Assembly: GCA_947497175.1 (NCBI GenBank)
Contig: CANMFM010000002.1
Coordinates: 1-64,000, forward strand
Source of the DNA: an uncultured Aquimarina sp.
GTDB lineage: Bacteria; Bacteroidota; Bacteroidia; Flavobacteriales; Flavobacteriaceae
Length of the DNA stretch: 64,000 nucleotides
Direction: 5' to 3'
A model generated the notes under the pieces. That model saw only the letters and a list, made by a program, of their open reading frames with translations, did no database searches and was not told the origin of the DNA. Shown here piece by piece: positions 9,031 to 19,949 of this stretch. Every line of letters starts with the position of its first letter. Positions within the stretch are counted from its first letter, which is position 1. A program made the translations under genes and the position numbers.

Positions 9031-10122
9031 TTATTCTGTTAATATGATGATTCCTTTTTTTCCGATAACCTGAAATTGTCCGGAAATTCTTTGGGTTCCG
9101 TATTTGGCATTAATCTTTCTAATTCGCTTTCGTTTATCGATCATATCCGTTTTTACATTGGTAAACGATCTAGGGATTCTTAATAAACCTTGTTCCAGAG
9201 AGGCATTAAAATCAAGAGTAGTTCCTGCGATATTTATATTAAGTTCTGAGGATTCTTGATTGATTTTAATATTTGCATTTGGTTTTTGAAGTTTAGAAAC
9301 ACGAAAATCAGTTACCTCCATAGTAAGATTAATATCTTCTGAAACATTATTTAGGGTCATGTTACTAAACTTTAGTTCTCCGTTGATGTTTCCTATTTTT
9401 TGTATTTCTATTTTATCTTTACTCGACTCTATTTCCAGAGCGGCTACATTTTCAATAGTAATAGTGGTGCCACTACTGGTTATCTTAAGTTCTTCGGATT
9501 CTTCGATGTCTATTTCTCCATTTTTAAATCGTATAGAGCCGTAGGTGATAGACTTTGTTTTCAGTGTTCCAAATTTCATTTCTATATTGGCGTTGTCAAG
9601 ACTTTTGTTTATCCAAACGTCACCATGTTGTTGGTTAACTTTCAATTTACCATTCCATCCATTCATTATAATATCACCAAACTTATTCGTAATATTTATT
9701 TCTGCATTAAGAGGCAAATAAATATCATAATTGATTTGGATATTACCTCTGTCAAAATCAAAAGGATTTGCCTTGTCAAAAAGACGAGAAAACATACTGT
9801 TATTTTTTTCTTCAATTACTGAAGAAATACGAATAAAATCTTCTGTACTATGTATTACAGGTTTGATACGTTTTAAAAGTTCAGTGGCATCTTCTTTCTT
9901 TTTTTTACTTACCTCTATGTTAACAATTATCTGGATTGTTTTTTCTTCCCAGCCGTTAATAAGAATATTTCCGTATTTATTATCTAAATGTAGTTCTCCG
10001 GTATTTGTTAGTGGGTATATTTTTTCTACCCTTTTAGATACTTTTTCTTGTGACCACATACTATAACTTGATAGCAGTAGTATTAGCGTTACTATAATCG
10101 GTTTATAAAATGTAGTCTTCAT
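9031..10122 (-). CDS. DUF4097-type beta-strand repeat envelope protein
   Basis: A 363-residue protein with a signal peptide (1-24, ending SMWSQ) and a mature part of repeated short beta strands (GELHLDNKYGNILINGWEE, then INITNKFGDIIMNGWNG and DVWINK-type segments). This is the right-handed parallel beta architecture of the DUF4097 or 'head GIN' adhesin-like group. It overlaps the upstream anti-sigma-like gene by 20 bases, so it belongs to the sigma operon. It probably acts in the periplasm or at the surface, and may be a sensor or effector of the sigma circuit. The biochemical role is unknown. Confidence 0.75.
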   Translation of the reverse strand: MKTTFYKPIIVTLILLLSSYSMWSQEKVSKRVEKIYPLTNTGELHLDNKYGNILINGWEEKTIQIIVNIEVSKKKKEDATELLKRIKPVIHSTEDFIRISSVIEEKNNSMFSRLFDKANPFDFDRGNIQINYDIYLPLNAEINITNKFGDIIMNGWNGKLKVNQQHGDVWINKSLDNANIEMKFGTLKTKSITYGSIRFKNGEIDIEESEELKITSSGTTITIENVAALEIESSKDKIEIQKIGNINGELKFSNMTLNNVSEDINLTMEVTDFRVSKLQKPNANIKINQESSELNINIAGTTLDFNASLEQGLLRIPRSFTNVKTDMIDKRKRIRKINAKYGTQRISGQFQVIGKKGIIILTE

Positions 10123-10642
10123 TACTATTCATTTTTTTTGAATTATTGACCTGTTTTAGCAGATTTTCAATTAACTCTATCCTTTTCTTATAATTATTTA
10201 TGATGGCTTCCAAGATGTACTCGTTGTTAAGATTTTTTGCCATTTCTAATTTCAAAAGATCATATTCGGTATCTAATTCATCCATAAACGATAAAAACTC
10301 TTTTTTGTCTTCTGGCTGTAATTTTTGATTATTTTTAACTAGTTGTACTTGAAAAGAAACTAAACTTTTGTAGTATCTATCAATATCATGTAATTCATGG
10401 TATACGGCATTATTTTGTTGAGTTTGATTGAAATCATAAACCGTAGAAAACTTATATAGGGAACCCCCACTTATTATAATCAAAATAGTTGCGGCTATTT
10501 TTAGCAAAGGCGATCTCCAAAACCTATGTGATTTAGGCGTATCTATTTGTGACTCTATATGCTCCCATATTTTTGCTCTGTCGGCTTTATGTTCGTCAAA
10601 TAATGGTCTATTATCTTTTATGAATTTTTCTAAATCATCCAT
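10103..10642 (-). CDS. Anti-sigma-factor-like single-span membrane protein
   Basis: A 179-residue protein with a cytoplasmic N-terminal part of about 47 residues (MDDLEKFIKDNRPLFDEH), one transmembrane helix (about 47-65, KIAATILIIISGGSLYKF) and a mainly helical, charged periplasmic part. It starts four bases after the ECF sigma gene ends, the classic position of an anti-sigma factor. It lacks the zinc-binding HxxxCxxC motif of the ZAS family, so the role is inferred from topology and position. The extracytoplasmic helices may receive the stress signal. It overlaps the DUF4097-type gene by 20 bases. Confidence 0.7.
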   Translation of the reverse strand: MDDLEKFIKDNRPLFDEHKADRAKIWEHIESQIDTPKSHRFWRSPLLKIAATILIIISGGSLYKFSTVYDFNQTQQNNAVYHELHDIDRYYKSLVSFQVQLVKNNQKLQPEDKKEFLSFMDELDTEYDLLKLEMAKNLNNEYILEAIINNYKKRIELIENLLKQVNNSKKMNSNEDYIL

Positions 10643-10646
10643 GTTG

Positions 10647-11186
10647 TTATGGGGTGTTTATAATTTTAATAAGTTTTTTCTTTGCTCTATGATATTGTGA
10701 TTTTGAAGTAGAGACAGTAATTTCGAGTATTTCTGCAATTTCAATATGATCATATCCTTCAATTAGATATAGATTAATAATCTGTCGATACCCTATGGGT
10801 AATTTTTTAATTCCCGTTTTTACTTTATGAACATCATATGCTATTACGGGATCATTAATCTCTTCGTGGATATGATATTCATGATGTTCTATAGGAACAA
10901 GAGGGATTCTTTTTCGTTTTAAATGATTTATACTTTTGTTAATTACAATTCTTTTTAACCAGGAACCAAAAGTGCTTTCGTATCTAAAGGATGTTAAATT
11001 TTTAAAGGCATCTACAAAACTATCCTGTACAATATCTTCGGCATCTTCTTTAACGTTTAGAATTCGCATACTCACGTTATACATAGAATCTACATAGAGT
11101 TCGTATAATCGATATTGTGAATTCCTGTCACCAGACTTGCTTTGTTCTACAAGGTCTTTATGTGTGTAAAGAATATTAGTTTTCAA
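10647..11186 (-). CDS. RNA polymerase ECF-type sigma-70 factor
   Basis: A 179-residue alternative sigma factor. Sigma region 2 spans about 20-90 (RLYELYVDSMYNVSMRIL, then DAEDIVQDSFVDAF and a WLKRIVINKSINHLKR segment). Region 4, about 120-175, has the helix-turn-helix HIEIAEILEITVSTSKSQYH. It heads an operon with the anti-sigma-like protein and the DUF4097-type protein. A promoter-like motif 50 bases upstream is repeated before the barrel gene at 8927, which points to autoregulation. The ECF subgroup cannot be assigned by eye. Confidence 0.93.
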   Translation of the reverse strand: MKTNILYTHKDLVEQSKSGDRNSQYRLYELYVDSMYNVSMRILNVKEDAEDIVQDSFVDAFKNLTSFRYESTFGSWLKRIVINKSINHLKRKRIPLVPIEHHEYHIHEEINDPVIAYDVHKVKTGIKKLPIGYRQIINLYLIEGYDHIEIAEILEITVSTSKSQYHRAKKKLIKIINTP

Positions 11187-11236
11187 TAGAGTGTAAGTTT
11201 CTTTAACGATACCTTTCTTTTCTAGTTACTATTATT

Positions 11237-11261
11237 GACAACTTGAATTTAGAAAGGTTGC
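11237..11261 (-). promoter_or_regulatory. Putative autoregulatory ECF-sigma promoter (GCAAC-N17-GTC)
   Basis: Minus strand: GCAAC at 11261-11257, seventeen bases containing TTTCTAA, then GTC at 11239-11237 followed by AATAATA. It matches the copy at 8952-8976 in both boxes, in spacing and in several flanking bases. It predicts a leader of about 40 bases before the sigma gene start at 11186. Confidence 0.65.
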
Positions 11262-11312
11262 ATTTGTTGAAGATTATAGTTGTTTTTTTAATTTAAGATG
11301 AAGTGTTTAAAA

Positions 11313-11353
11313 CAAAAAAAGCCTGTAAATATTTCATTTACAGGCTTTTTATT
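11313..11353 (-). terminator. Intrinsic terminator of icd
   Basis: Stem GCCTGTAAAT (11321-11330) and ATTTACAGGC (11336-11345), with a T run on the minus strand from the A run at 11314-11320. It lies 15 bases after the icd stop codon. The plus strand also has a T run, but no plus-strand gene reads into it. Confidence 0.85.
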
Positions 11354-11368
11354 GAGCTTATTGTTTCT

Positions 11369-13600
<2,232 letters not shown>

Positions 13601-13942
13601 TTATTTTTTTCAGGGTATCTCAATATTCAATTACGACGTAATAGTTTTTGATACCATATTTATCATTATACTATTGTTTAAGAGACTACTTAGTCGTATA
13701 AGTCTTTTATGATCAACAATGTAGATGATGTTTTTTAGCACATCTCTAATACATTGTGTTTTACAATAGTAATATTCGGAGAATTTCCGAGCGCGAAGAT
13801 ACAAATCTAGTGAAGCATATGCAACCTGTATGTTGTTAGTTTTGCGTTAAAGAGACTGAATTGTGTTTTCTTGAAGAATTGAGAATAACGTGTTGTAAAA
13901 TCTAAAATATACGGTTCAATAGTATGAAGTGTCTAAAATTAA

Positions 13943-13981
13943 AAAGCCATATCAAGAATACGAATATTTTGATATGGCTTT
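13943..13981 (-). terminator. Orphan terminator-like hairpin
   Basis: Perfect 13-base arms AAAGCCATATCAA (13943-13955) and TTGATATGGCTTT (13969-13981). On the minus strand the stem is followed by TTTTTAATT, so it resembles an intrinsic terminator. No gene ends just before it: rplS has its own terminator about 550 bases upstream. It could end an unannotated RNA or be a relic. Confidence 0.6.
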
Positions 13982-14513
13982 ATCGGAAATAATTTTTTTA
14001 TGTTAGCTGTTTTACCCGCTATTAAATAAAAACTTTCGTTATTTATAACATATTTTTATTTCCGGATTTTAAGTAGAATTTTAATTTTTATCAAAAAGTT
14101 TGATGTACAATTAAACAGTATTCTACTCAGATGACGTATAAGAGATACTGTTTATAAATTACGATTGTAATTTCACTCTTATAGTCTGATGCCATTTAGA
14201 ATTAAGAAGGTGTCAAAACTTAATTTTTTCTTTTGAATTTCATTTTGAAATGATTTTAAAGTAAAGCCCTCAAAGTTATTTCAAGGATGTACTCAAAAAA
14301 ATAACTTTCGTTTTATATTTATCTTAAATCTTAAGATGGTCTTAAAAGTGTTCAAAGAACGTATCGTGTGAATTACATATTTATGAATCCTTGTGTCATC
14401 ACTTAACTATGCAATTTCTATTTTAAAGATAAGAAAAAACAATAATGTTATCAATGTTTGTTATGATATTAGTTATCAAATGGTTATGAACTGTAGTTAT
14501 TAACTTTTGTTCA

Positions 14514-14543
14514 TAAAAAAAGGTTGCCAATAGCAACCTTTTA
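14514..14543 (-). terminator. Intrinsic terminator of rplS
   Basis: Stem AAGGTTGC and GCAACCTT around 14520-14540 with a long T run on the minus strand (A run at 14514-14521). It lies about 20 bases after the rplS stop codon. Confidence 0.85.
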
Positions 14544-14563
14544 TAATGTGTACGAAAGAGAAA

Positions 14564-14914
14564 TTAGTTTCTTCTTTCCTTAATACGTGCTTTTTTACCG
14601 GTAAGTCCTCTAAAGTAGAATATACGTGCTCTACGAACTTTACCTCTTTTGTTTACTTCTATTTTTTGAAGTGCTGGTAAATTTACTGGGAAAATACGTT
14701 CTACACCAATAGTACCAGACATTTTTCTAATTGTAAACGTTTCTGTAGCTCCGGCACCTCTTCTTTGGATAACAACTCCTCTAAAGAACTGTGTACGTGT
14801 TTTGTTTCCTTCTTTAATTTCGTAATAAACAGTGATTGTATCACCCGCAGAGAATTCAGGCATCTCTTTTTTTGCAACAAACTCGTCTTGTACGAATTTT
14901 ACTAAATCTTCCAT
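14564..14914 (-). CDS. rplS: 50S ribosomal protein L19
   Basis: Ribosomal protein at the 30S-50S interface. The 116 residues show the family signature: a VPEFSAGDT-like motif (here MPEFSAGDTITVYYEIKEG), FRGVVIQRRG, and the C-terminal RGKVRRARIFYFRGLTGKKAR. Length is normal. It follows trmD in the same orientation with a 135-base spacer. The trmD-rplS neighbourhood is widely conserved in bacteria. Confidence 0.97.
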   Translation of the reverse strand: MEDLVKFVQDEFVAKKEMPEFSAGDTITVYYEIKEGNKTRTQFFRGVVIQRRGAGATETFTIRKMSGTIGVERIFPVNLPALQKIEVNKRGKVRRARIFYFRGLTGKKARIKERRN

Positions 14915-15049
14915 GTCTTTGATATAGTTTCTTAGGTTTTATTAAAACAACATTCACGATTTTCGCCAGAGGTTGATCTAATCAGGGTGCAAAAATAACT
15001 ATTATTTGATTATCTGCAACTATTTTTTAAGGTTTTATTGTTCTGAGAC

Positions 15050-15727
15050 TTACTCATCTAACAAATCTGGCCTACGATCTTTTGTTATTTGATATGCTTG
15101 TTCCTCTCTCCATGCCTCTATTTTAGGAAAATTTCCTGAAGTTAATACTTCGGGTACTCTCCATCCCTTGTAATCTGCGGGTCTTGTGTATATTGGAGGT
15201 GCTAATAAATTATCCTGAAAAGAATCTGTCAATGCCGAGGTTTCATTGCCTAACACGCCCGGGATTAATCTTATAATCGCATCACATAATATCAAAGCGC
15301 CTAGCTCACCTCCGGAAAGAACATAATCGCCGACAGATATTTCTTTGGTTACAAAGTGATCTCTAACACGTTGATCAACCCCTTTATAATGACCACAAAG
15401 AATGATTAAGTTACCTTTTAGCGATAATTGGTTCGCGATTCCTTGAGTTAACGTTTCTCCATCGGGGGTCATGTATATAACTTCATCGTAGTCTCTTTCC
15501 GATCTTAATTTAGAAATGCATTTGTCTATGGGTTCAATCATCATTACCATGCCTGCGCCGCCGCCAAATTGATAGTCATCTACTTGCCGGTAGTTATCGG
15601 TAGTATATTCTCGTAAATTGTGCATGTGTACTGATACGAGTCCTTTTTCTATAGATCGCTTCATTATAGAAGCTTCAAAAGGGCTTTTTAAGATGTCAGG
15701 AACTACTGTGATAATGTCTATTCGCAT
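15050..15727 (-). CDS. trmD: tRNA (guanine-37-N1)-methyltransferase
   Basis: Methylates G37 next to the anticodon in tRNAs reading CNN and some GNN codons, using S-adenosylmethionine through a trefoil-knot SPOUT fold. The 225 residues carry the family motifs [11 protein letters not shown], the [13 protein letters not shown] knot segment and [16 protein letters not shown]. Length is typical. It lies upstream of rplS and downstream of a coiled-coil membrane protein gene, all on the minus strand. Confidence 0.97.
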   Translation of the reverse strand: MRIDIITVVPDILKSPFEASIMKRSIEKGLVSVHMHNLREYTTDNYRQVDDYQFGGGAGMVMMIEPIDKCISKLRSERDYDEVIYMTPDGETLTQGIANQLSLKGNLIILCGHYKGVDQRVRDHFVTKEISVGDYVLSGGELGALILCDAIIRLIPGVLGNETSALTDSFQDNLLAPPIYTRPADYKGWRVPEVLTSGNFPKIEAWREEQAYQITKDRRPDLLDE

Positions 15728-15797
15728 TTCTTCGAAAATTCAACTCAATATTGTCTGCAAAGATGCGAAAGAATATATTAAAAATCTAAAATTAAGC

Positions 15798-16415
15798 TTA
15801 TTTAGCACCAGCTTTACGTTGCTTGTTAATCTCGTCTTGAAGTTTACGCATTACTTTTTGCTCACGCTCTAAGGCTCGACGTCTATGATCTTCGAATTCT
15901 GCTTCAGTTTCTGCTAACGTCTTTTTTGCTTGTTGCGTTATTGTATTACTGTTTTTAAACTTGAAGATGAAAAAACCAAGTAGTAAGAGAAGTCCGGCAA
16001 TGATTAGCCACATTATCGTCATATAGGTTGATTTGGTTACTGAAGCACCAAAAAAACTCATACTATCTTTTTCGTTAGTAACCGCCGCCAAATTTTCATT
16101 TGTTTTTGCCAGTGATTCCTCTAATCCGGTTATTGTAGATTCTTGTTTCGCTATTTGAAGATTTGTATCTGTTAATTTTGATTTGAGGGTTCTGATGGAA
16201 TCTAAAGTATTTGCCTTCAACTTATTTACCCAAACTTGCTTTATAACTTTATATTCCTGGTATCTTCCGGATTTTTGTATTACTATATCAAACTGCTCCT
16301 CTATTTTTTGCTGTTTTAAAGCTTGTTCCACGGTTACATTTTCCTCTTGTGCATTAATTGCTTGAGGAAATGATAGTAATACGGTTAAAACGAATAGATA
16401 ATGCGATAATTTCAT
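15798..16415 (-). CDS. Coiled-coil single-span membrane protein next to trmD
   Basis: A 205-residue protein with a signal peptide (1-22, ending AINAQ), an extracytoplasmic coiled coil (about 75-115), a transmembrane helix (about 130-150, MWLIIAGLLLLLGFFIF) and a charged cytoplasmic tail with EFEDHRRRALEREQKVMR ending in basic residues. Homologues are conserved beside trmD in flavobacteria. Some database entries call them tRNA methyltransferases, but I see no methyltransferase motif, and such a name would be carried over from the neighbour. Function is unknown. Confidence 0.75.
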   Translation of the reverse strand: MKLSHYLFVLTVLLSFPQAINAQEENVTVEQALKQQKIEEQFDIVIQKSGRYQEYKVIKQVWVNKLKANTLDSIRTLKSKLTDTNLQIAKQESTITGLEESLAKTNENLAAVTNEKDSMSFFGASVTKSTYMTIMWLIIAGLLLLLGFFIFKFKNSNTITQQAKKTLAETEAEFEDHRRRALEREQKVMRKLQDEINKQRKAGAK

Positions 16416-16780
16416 GAGATAGTATTCTAAATTTTTATAATTGTATGTTCCAAAATTTCACCTGTTTATTGAAGGGTAGGCGAATATGTAAATAACTTTT
16501 CCTGGTTAAAAAATCGTTGAAAGGCTTTTAAAGACCTTCTGTTGTTCTTAATTTCTTCTGTAACGATAATAAATGTACGATATTGTAGGTAATTAGAAAG
16601 TTTTTTTTGTAAGAATTTTTAGTAAAATAGTTTTATAATTAATGTGTTGATTTAAAGCAGGTTGTTTCGATGTGTAGACCGATGTTTTTTAAAAAGACAT
16701 AGGTGAACCTTAATGTATTGAATTTTGAAAATAAAAAAAGCCGTTACTTCAGTAACGGCTTTTGTGATTAATCGCTACTA
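16416..16780. other. Gap between the gap gene and the trmD cluster
   Basis: 365 bases without a credible reading frame. The right part near 16415 is the upstream region of the coiled-coil membrane gene. The left part holds the terminator of the glyceraldehyde-3-phosphate dehydrogenase gene at 16733-16763. I see nothing else that can be supported. Confidence 0.6.
16733..16763 (-). terminator. Intrinsic terminator of the GAPDH gene
   Basis: Stem AAGCCGTTACT and AGTAACGGCTT with a very short loop, flanked by an A run (16733-16739) that becomes a T run on the minus strand. It is placed 18 bases after the stop codon at 16781. Confidence 0.88.
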
Positions 16781-18229
16781 CTAGTAGTAGGTAAAGCGTC
16801 TAACTTTAGCAATATATTTGGATAGTCTTATTACCTGATGACTATACCCATATTCATTATCATACCATACATATAAGATAGCATTTTGACCTTTAGAATC
16901 TACTATTGTGGCATTACTGTCATATATAGATGGAGCAGAAGAACCAACGATGTCACTAGATACGAGTTCATTGTCTAGAGAGTATTTGATCTGCTCTACT
17001 AAGTTTCCTTCTAATGCGTATTTTTTCATTACGGCATTCATGCTTTCTTTCGAGGCCTTTTTTTCTAAATTTAGGTTAAGAATAGCTAATGAACCATTTG
17101 GAACGGGTACTCTAATAGCGTTAGAGGTTAACTTTCCTTCAAAACTAGGAAGTGCTTTTGAAACTGCTTTTCCTGCTCCAGTTTCTGTGATTACCATATT
17201 TAGTGCAGCTGCACGACCTCTTCTGTATTTTTTATGCATATTATCGACCAAATTTTGATCATTTGTATATGCATGTATTGTCTCCAGGTGACCATTTACT
17301 ACACCAAAACTCTCATCTACTGCTTGCAAAATTGGTGTTATTGCATTCGTGGTACATGAAGCTGCAGAGAAGATATTTACTTTATCCGGATCGTGTTCCT
17401 TATGATTTACACCATGTACAATATTAGGTACTCCTTTTCCGGGAGCGGTAAGTAGCACTTTGTCAACACCCTTCGCTGCCAAATGTCTGCTAAGAGCCTC
17501 TTGATCTCTAAAAGCTCCGGTGTTATCGATAACCAAAGCATCGTTTATCCCATAGGTGGTGTAGTCTATTTCTTCAGGGGTATTGGCACTGATAATATTT
17601 ACTGTGGTCCCGTTAATGATAAGAGCACTATTGTTAATGTCAGTTTCAACAGTACCGGCAAAATCACCATGTACAGAATCACTTCTTAGTAAAGAAGCTC
17701 TTTTTTCTAAAACCTCTTGTGTAATAGCCCCTCTTGTTACTATAGCTCTAAGCCTTAACTGGCTTCCTTTACCAGTTATGGTCATAAGTTCGCGAGCAAC
17801 CAAACGACCAATCCGCCCAAAACCATATAATACTACATTTTTTGGTGAGATAGGCTTAACTTTTTTTGCGTCTTTTAATTTATTTTGTACAAAACGATTT
17901 ATAGAGCCATACTCGTCACTTGCTAAATGATATTCGTATGTGAGCTTACCGATATCTAATTTTGACGGCGGTAAATCCATCAATTTTATGGCTTGCGCAA
18001 TTTCTACAGAATCAAAAATCGAAATTGGTTTTTGAACAAACTCTCCTGCGTATTCGTGTAGATTGATAATCTCACTAACATTTTTGTCGATCAACTGATT
18101 TCGGAAAAGGACCAACTCTATAGAGTTGTCATACCATAAATCGCTTACAGTTTTGATAAATGCCACGGTAGCGCGACGTCTATCGGCCTGAAAGGCAAGT
18201 TCTTTTTCATAAACTTCGTTAGAGCTCAT
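16781..18229 (-). CDS. gap: Glyceraldehyde-3-phosphate dehydrogenase, long form
   Basis: Interconverts glyceraldehyde 3-phosphate and 1,3-bisphosphoglycerate with NAD(P). The 482 residues include an N-terminal extension of about 128 residues before the Rossmann motif YGFGRIGRL (Gly136-Gly141). The catalytic cysteine is Cys292 in ASCTTN, and the C-terminal WYDNEYGYSHQ segment is present. This long type occurs in Bacteroidota and some proteobacteria beside the standard roughly 335-residue enzyme. Whether it runs in the glycolytic or gluconeogenic direction cannot be read here. Confidence 0.93.
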   Translation of the reverse strand: MSSNEVYEKELAFQADRRRATVAFIKTVSDLWYDNSIELVLFRNQLIDKNVSEIINLHEYAGEFVQKPISIFDSVEIAQAIKLMDLPPSKLDIGKLTYEYHLASDEYGSINRFVQNKLKDAKKVKPISPKNVVLYGFGRIGRLVARELMTITGKGSQLRLRAIVTRGAITQEVLEKRASLLRSDSVHGDFAGTVETDINNSALIINGTTVNIISANTPEEIDYTTYGINDALVIDNTGAFRDQEALSRHLAAKGVDKVLLTAPGKGVPNIVHGVNHKEHDPDKVNIFSAASCTTNAITPILQAVDESFGVVNGHLETIHAYTNDQNLVDNMHKKYRRGRAAALNMVITETGAGKAVSKALPSFEGKLTSNAIRVPVPNGSLAILNLNLEKKASKESMNAVMKKYALEGNLVEQIKYSLDNELVSSDIVGSSAPSIYDSNATIVDSKGQNAILYVWYDNEYGYSHQVIRLSKYIAKVRRFTYY

Positions 18230-18304
18230 AATTTGTTGTGTTTTTATAGTCTTGAAATTTCGTGCAAAAGTATATATTTCAAACGTTTTCGTGAAACTTT
18301 TTTA

Positions 18305-18341
18305 ATAAAAAACTCCCATTACTTTTTTGAAGTAATGGGAG
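18305..18341 (-). terminator. Intrinsic terminator of the DegP-like protease gene
   Basis: Twelve-base arms CTCCCATTACTT (18313-18324) and AAGTAATGGGAG (18330-18341), with a T run on the minus strand. It lies about 30 bases after the protease stop codon at 18370. Confidence 0.87.
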
Positions 18342-18369
18342 GTGTGATTCTATCTAGTGTTTTGACATG

Positions 18370-19785
18370 TTATTGAAAAACAAATTCTTTTTTTTGTCCG
18401 TTACGGTCTATTAAGCTAATAGTAATGTCTTCGTCTTTATATTTACTATCAATAATTTCTTTAACTTCGAGAACGCTTTTTACTTTTTTGCCATCAATTT
18501 CACTTATAATTAACCCTTCAAGATTATATCTCTGCATTCTAGAGCTTAAAGCTTTGCTAATGACAACTCCATGGTCAAGATTAAATTTCTTTAAATAATC
18601 TTTTGGTGGATTAACAACCTCGACACCAACATCATCTATATTATAACTTTGAATTTCATATTTGGATAGTCTTACCGGAAAAACAAGTTCTTCGTTTTTT
18701 CTAAGTACTCTTACGTTAATGACATCATTAGGTCTCTTGCTGTTTACATAACCGGTTAAATCTGCAAATTTTCTTATAGGTAATCCGTCAATTTCTTTGA
18801 TTACATCTCCTTCTTTTATACCGGCTTTTTTTGCACCACTTTTTTCAGCAACAGATGCAACAAAAACTCCTTGTGATGTAGCAATATTATATTCTTCCAT
18901 TGCTTTTGGATTGATAGTACCACCGGTAATTCCTATAATTCCCCTTTGTACATCACCAAACTCTAGTATATCTTCGACTATTTTACGGGCATTGTTAGAG
19001 GGTACGGCAAACGCATATCCGACATAACTTCCTGTTTGTGAAGTTATTGCTGTGTTAATACCGATCAGCTCACCATTAACGTTCACAAGTGCGCCACCAC
19101 TGTTTCCAGGGTTTATAGCAGCATCCGTCTGTATAAATGATTGTGTGTTATTGTCTCTTTCGTTGAGATCTCTCGATTTTGCGCTGATGATACCAGCTGT
19201 TACCGTAGAGGTAAGATTAAACGGATTCCCCACGGCAAGAACCCATTCTCCGATTTTAGCAGAGTTTGAGTCTCCAAAAGGGATATAAGACAATTTTTCG
19301 TCGGTATCTATTTTGATCAATGCAATATCAGATTGAGGTGCTGTACCAATTACTTCTGCTTTATATGACTTATTATTATTTAATGTCACCTCTAGATCCG
19401 AAGCTCCATCAATAACATGATTATTGGTTACGATATATCCATCTTCAGTGATGATAACTCCAGAACCGGCACCTTGAATTCTTCTTTCTTCTGCTCCTCC
19501 GTTTCTTAAATATTCCATTAGATTTCTAGGGGTTCTGCTAACCCCGTATTGTTTTACGTGTACCACAGCGTTGACTGTTTTTTCTGCGGCTAACGTAAAA
19601 TCTGTTCCTGTGGCAGCAGGGTTGATGTTAGCATTAGTAACGGTGTACGTTGTAGGAAGTACATTCGATTCAGATACGCTCTTGGTAATACCTGTGGGTT
19701 CTGATTCTAAAAATATTTTATACGTTCCTAATGTTAATATTCCTGCTAGAATAGCTACAGTTAATAAACTCAAAAATCTTTTCAT
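18370..19785 (-). CDS. DegP/HtrA-type periplasmic serine protease
   Basis: Envelope quality-control protease. The 471-residue protein has a membrane or signal segment at 1-23, a trypsin-like domain with the triad His123 (TNNHVIDGA), Asp153 (SDIALIKID) and Ser229 (NPGNSGG), then two PDZ domains (about 265-365 and 370-470). This is the DegP/DegQ arrangement. It is monocistronic with a terminator. No sigma-E-type box like the one at 11237 is evident upstream, so I do not link it to the nearby ECF system. Confidence 0.94.
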   Translation of the reverse strand: MKRFLSLLTVAILAGILTLGTYKIFLESEPTGITKSVSESNVLPTTYTVTNANINPAATGTDFTLAAEKTVNAVVHVKQYGVSRTPRNLMEYLRNGGAEERRIQGAGSGVIITEDGYIVTNNHVIDGASDLEVTLNNNKSYKAEVIGTAPQSDIALIKIDTDEKLSYIPFGDSNSAKIGEWVLAVGNPFNLTSTVTAGIISAKSRDLNERDNNTQSFIQTDAAINPGNSGGALVNVNGELIGINTAITSQTGSYVGYAFAVPSNNARKIVEDILEFGDVQRGIIGITGGTINPKAMEEYNIATSQGVFVASVAEKSGAKKAGIKEGDVIKEIDGLPIRKFADLTGYVNSKRPNDVINVRVLRKNEELVFPVRLSKYEIQSYNIDDVGVEVVNPPKDYLKKFNLDHGVVISKALSSRMQRYNLEGLIISEIDGKKVKSVLEVKEIIDSKYKDEDITISLIDRNGQKKEFVFQ

Positions 19786-19949
19786 CTTCGTTTTCTTTTG
19801 TTTAATTTATTTTAGTACTGTGTCAATAGACTATAAATAACTCTTAAAATTACAATTATAGTATACTTTTTTTATGAAATTTAACTCACAATTAACAACG
19901 GTTTTATGTTAACATTCTTTGTACCTTTGCTTGATATAATGAAAGAATA

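Noticed and set aside
9400-9822. Plus-strand frame of 140 codons inside the DUF4097-type gene
   Set aside because: It lies opposite a well-supported minus-strand gene, has a low-complexity hydrophobic-aromatic composition and shows no family motif. It is a shadow.
13823-13850. Third copy of the GCAAC-N17-GTC promoter near icd
   Set aside because: ATGCAACC occurs near 13818-13826, but GTC is absent at the required spacing and the orientation does not fit icd.
17583-17930. Plus-strand frame of 115 codons opposite the GAPDH gene
   Set aside because: It is the antisense shadow of a conserved coding region and has no independent support.
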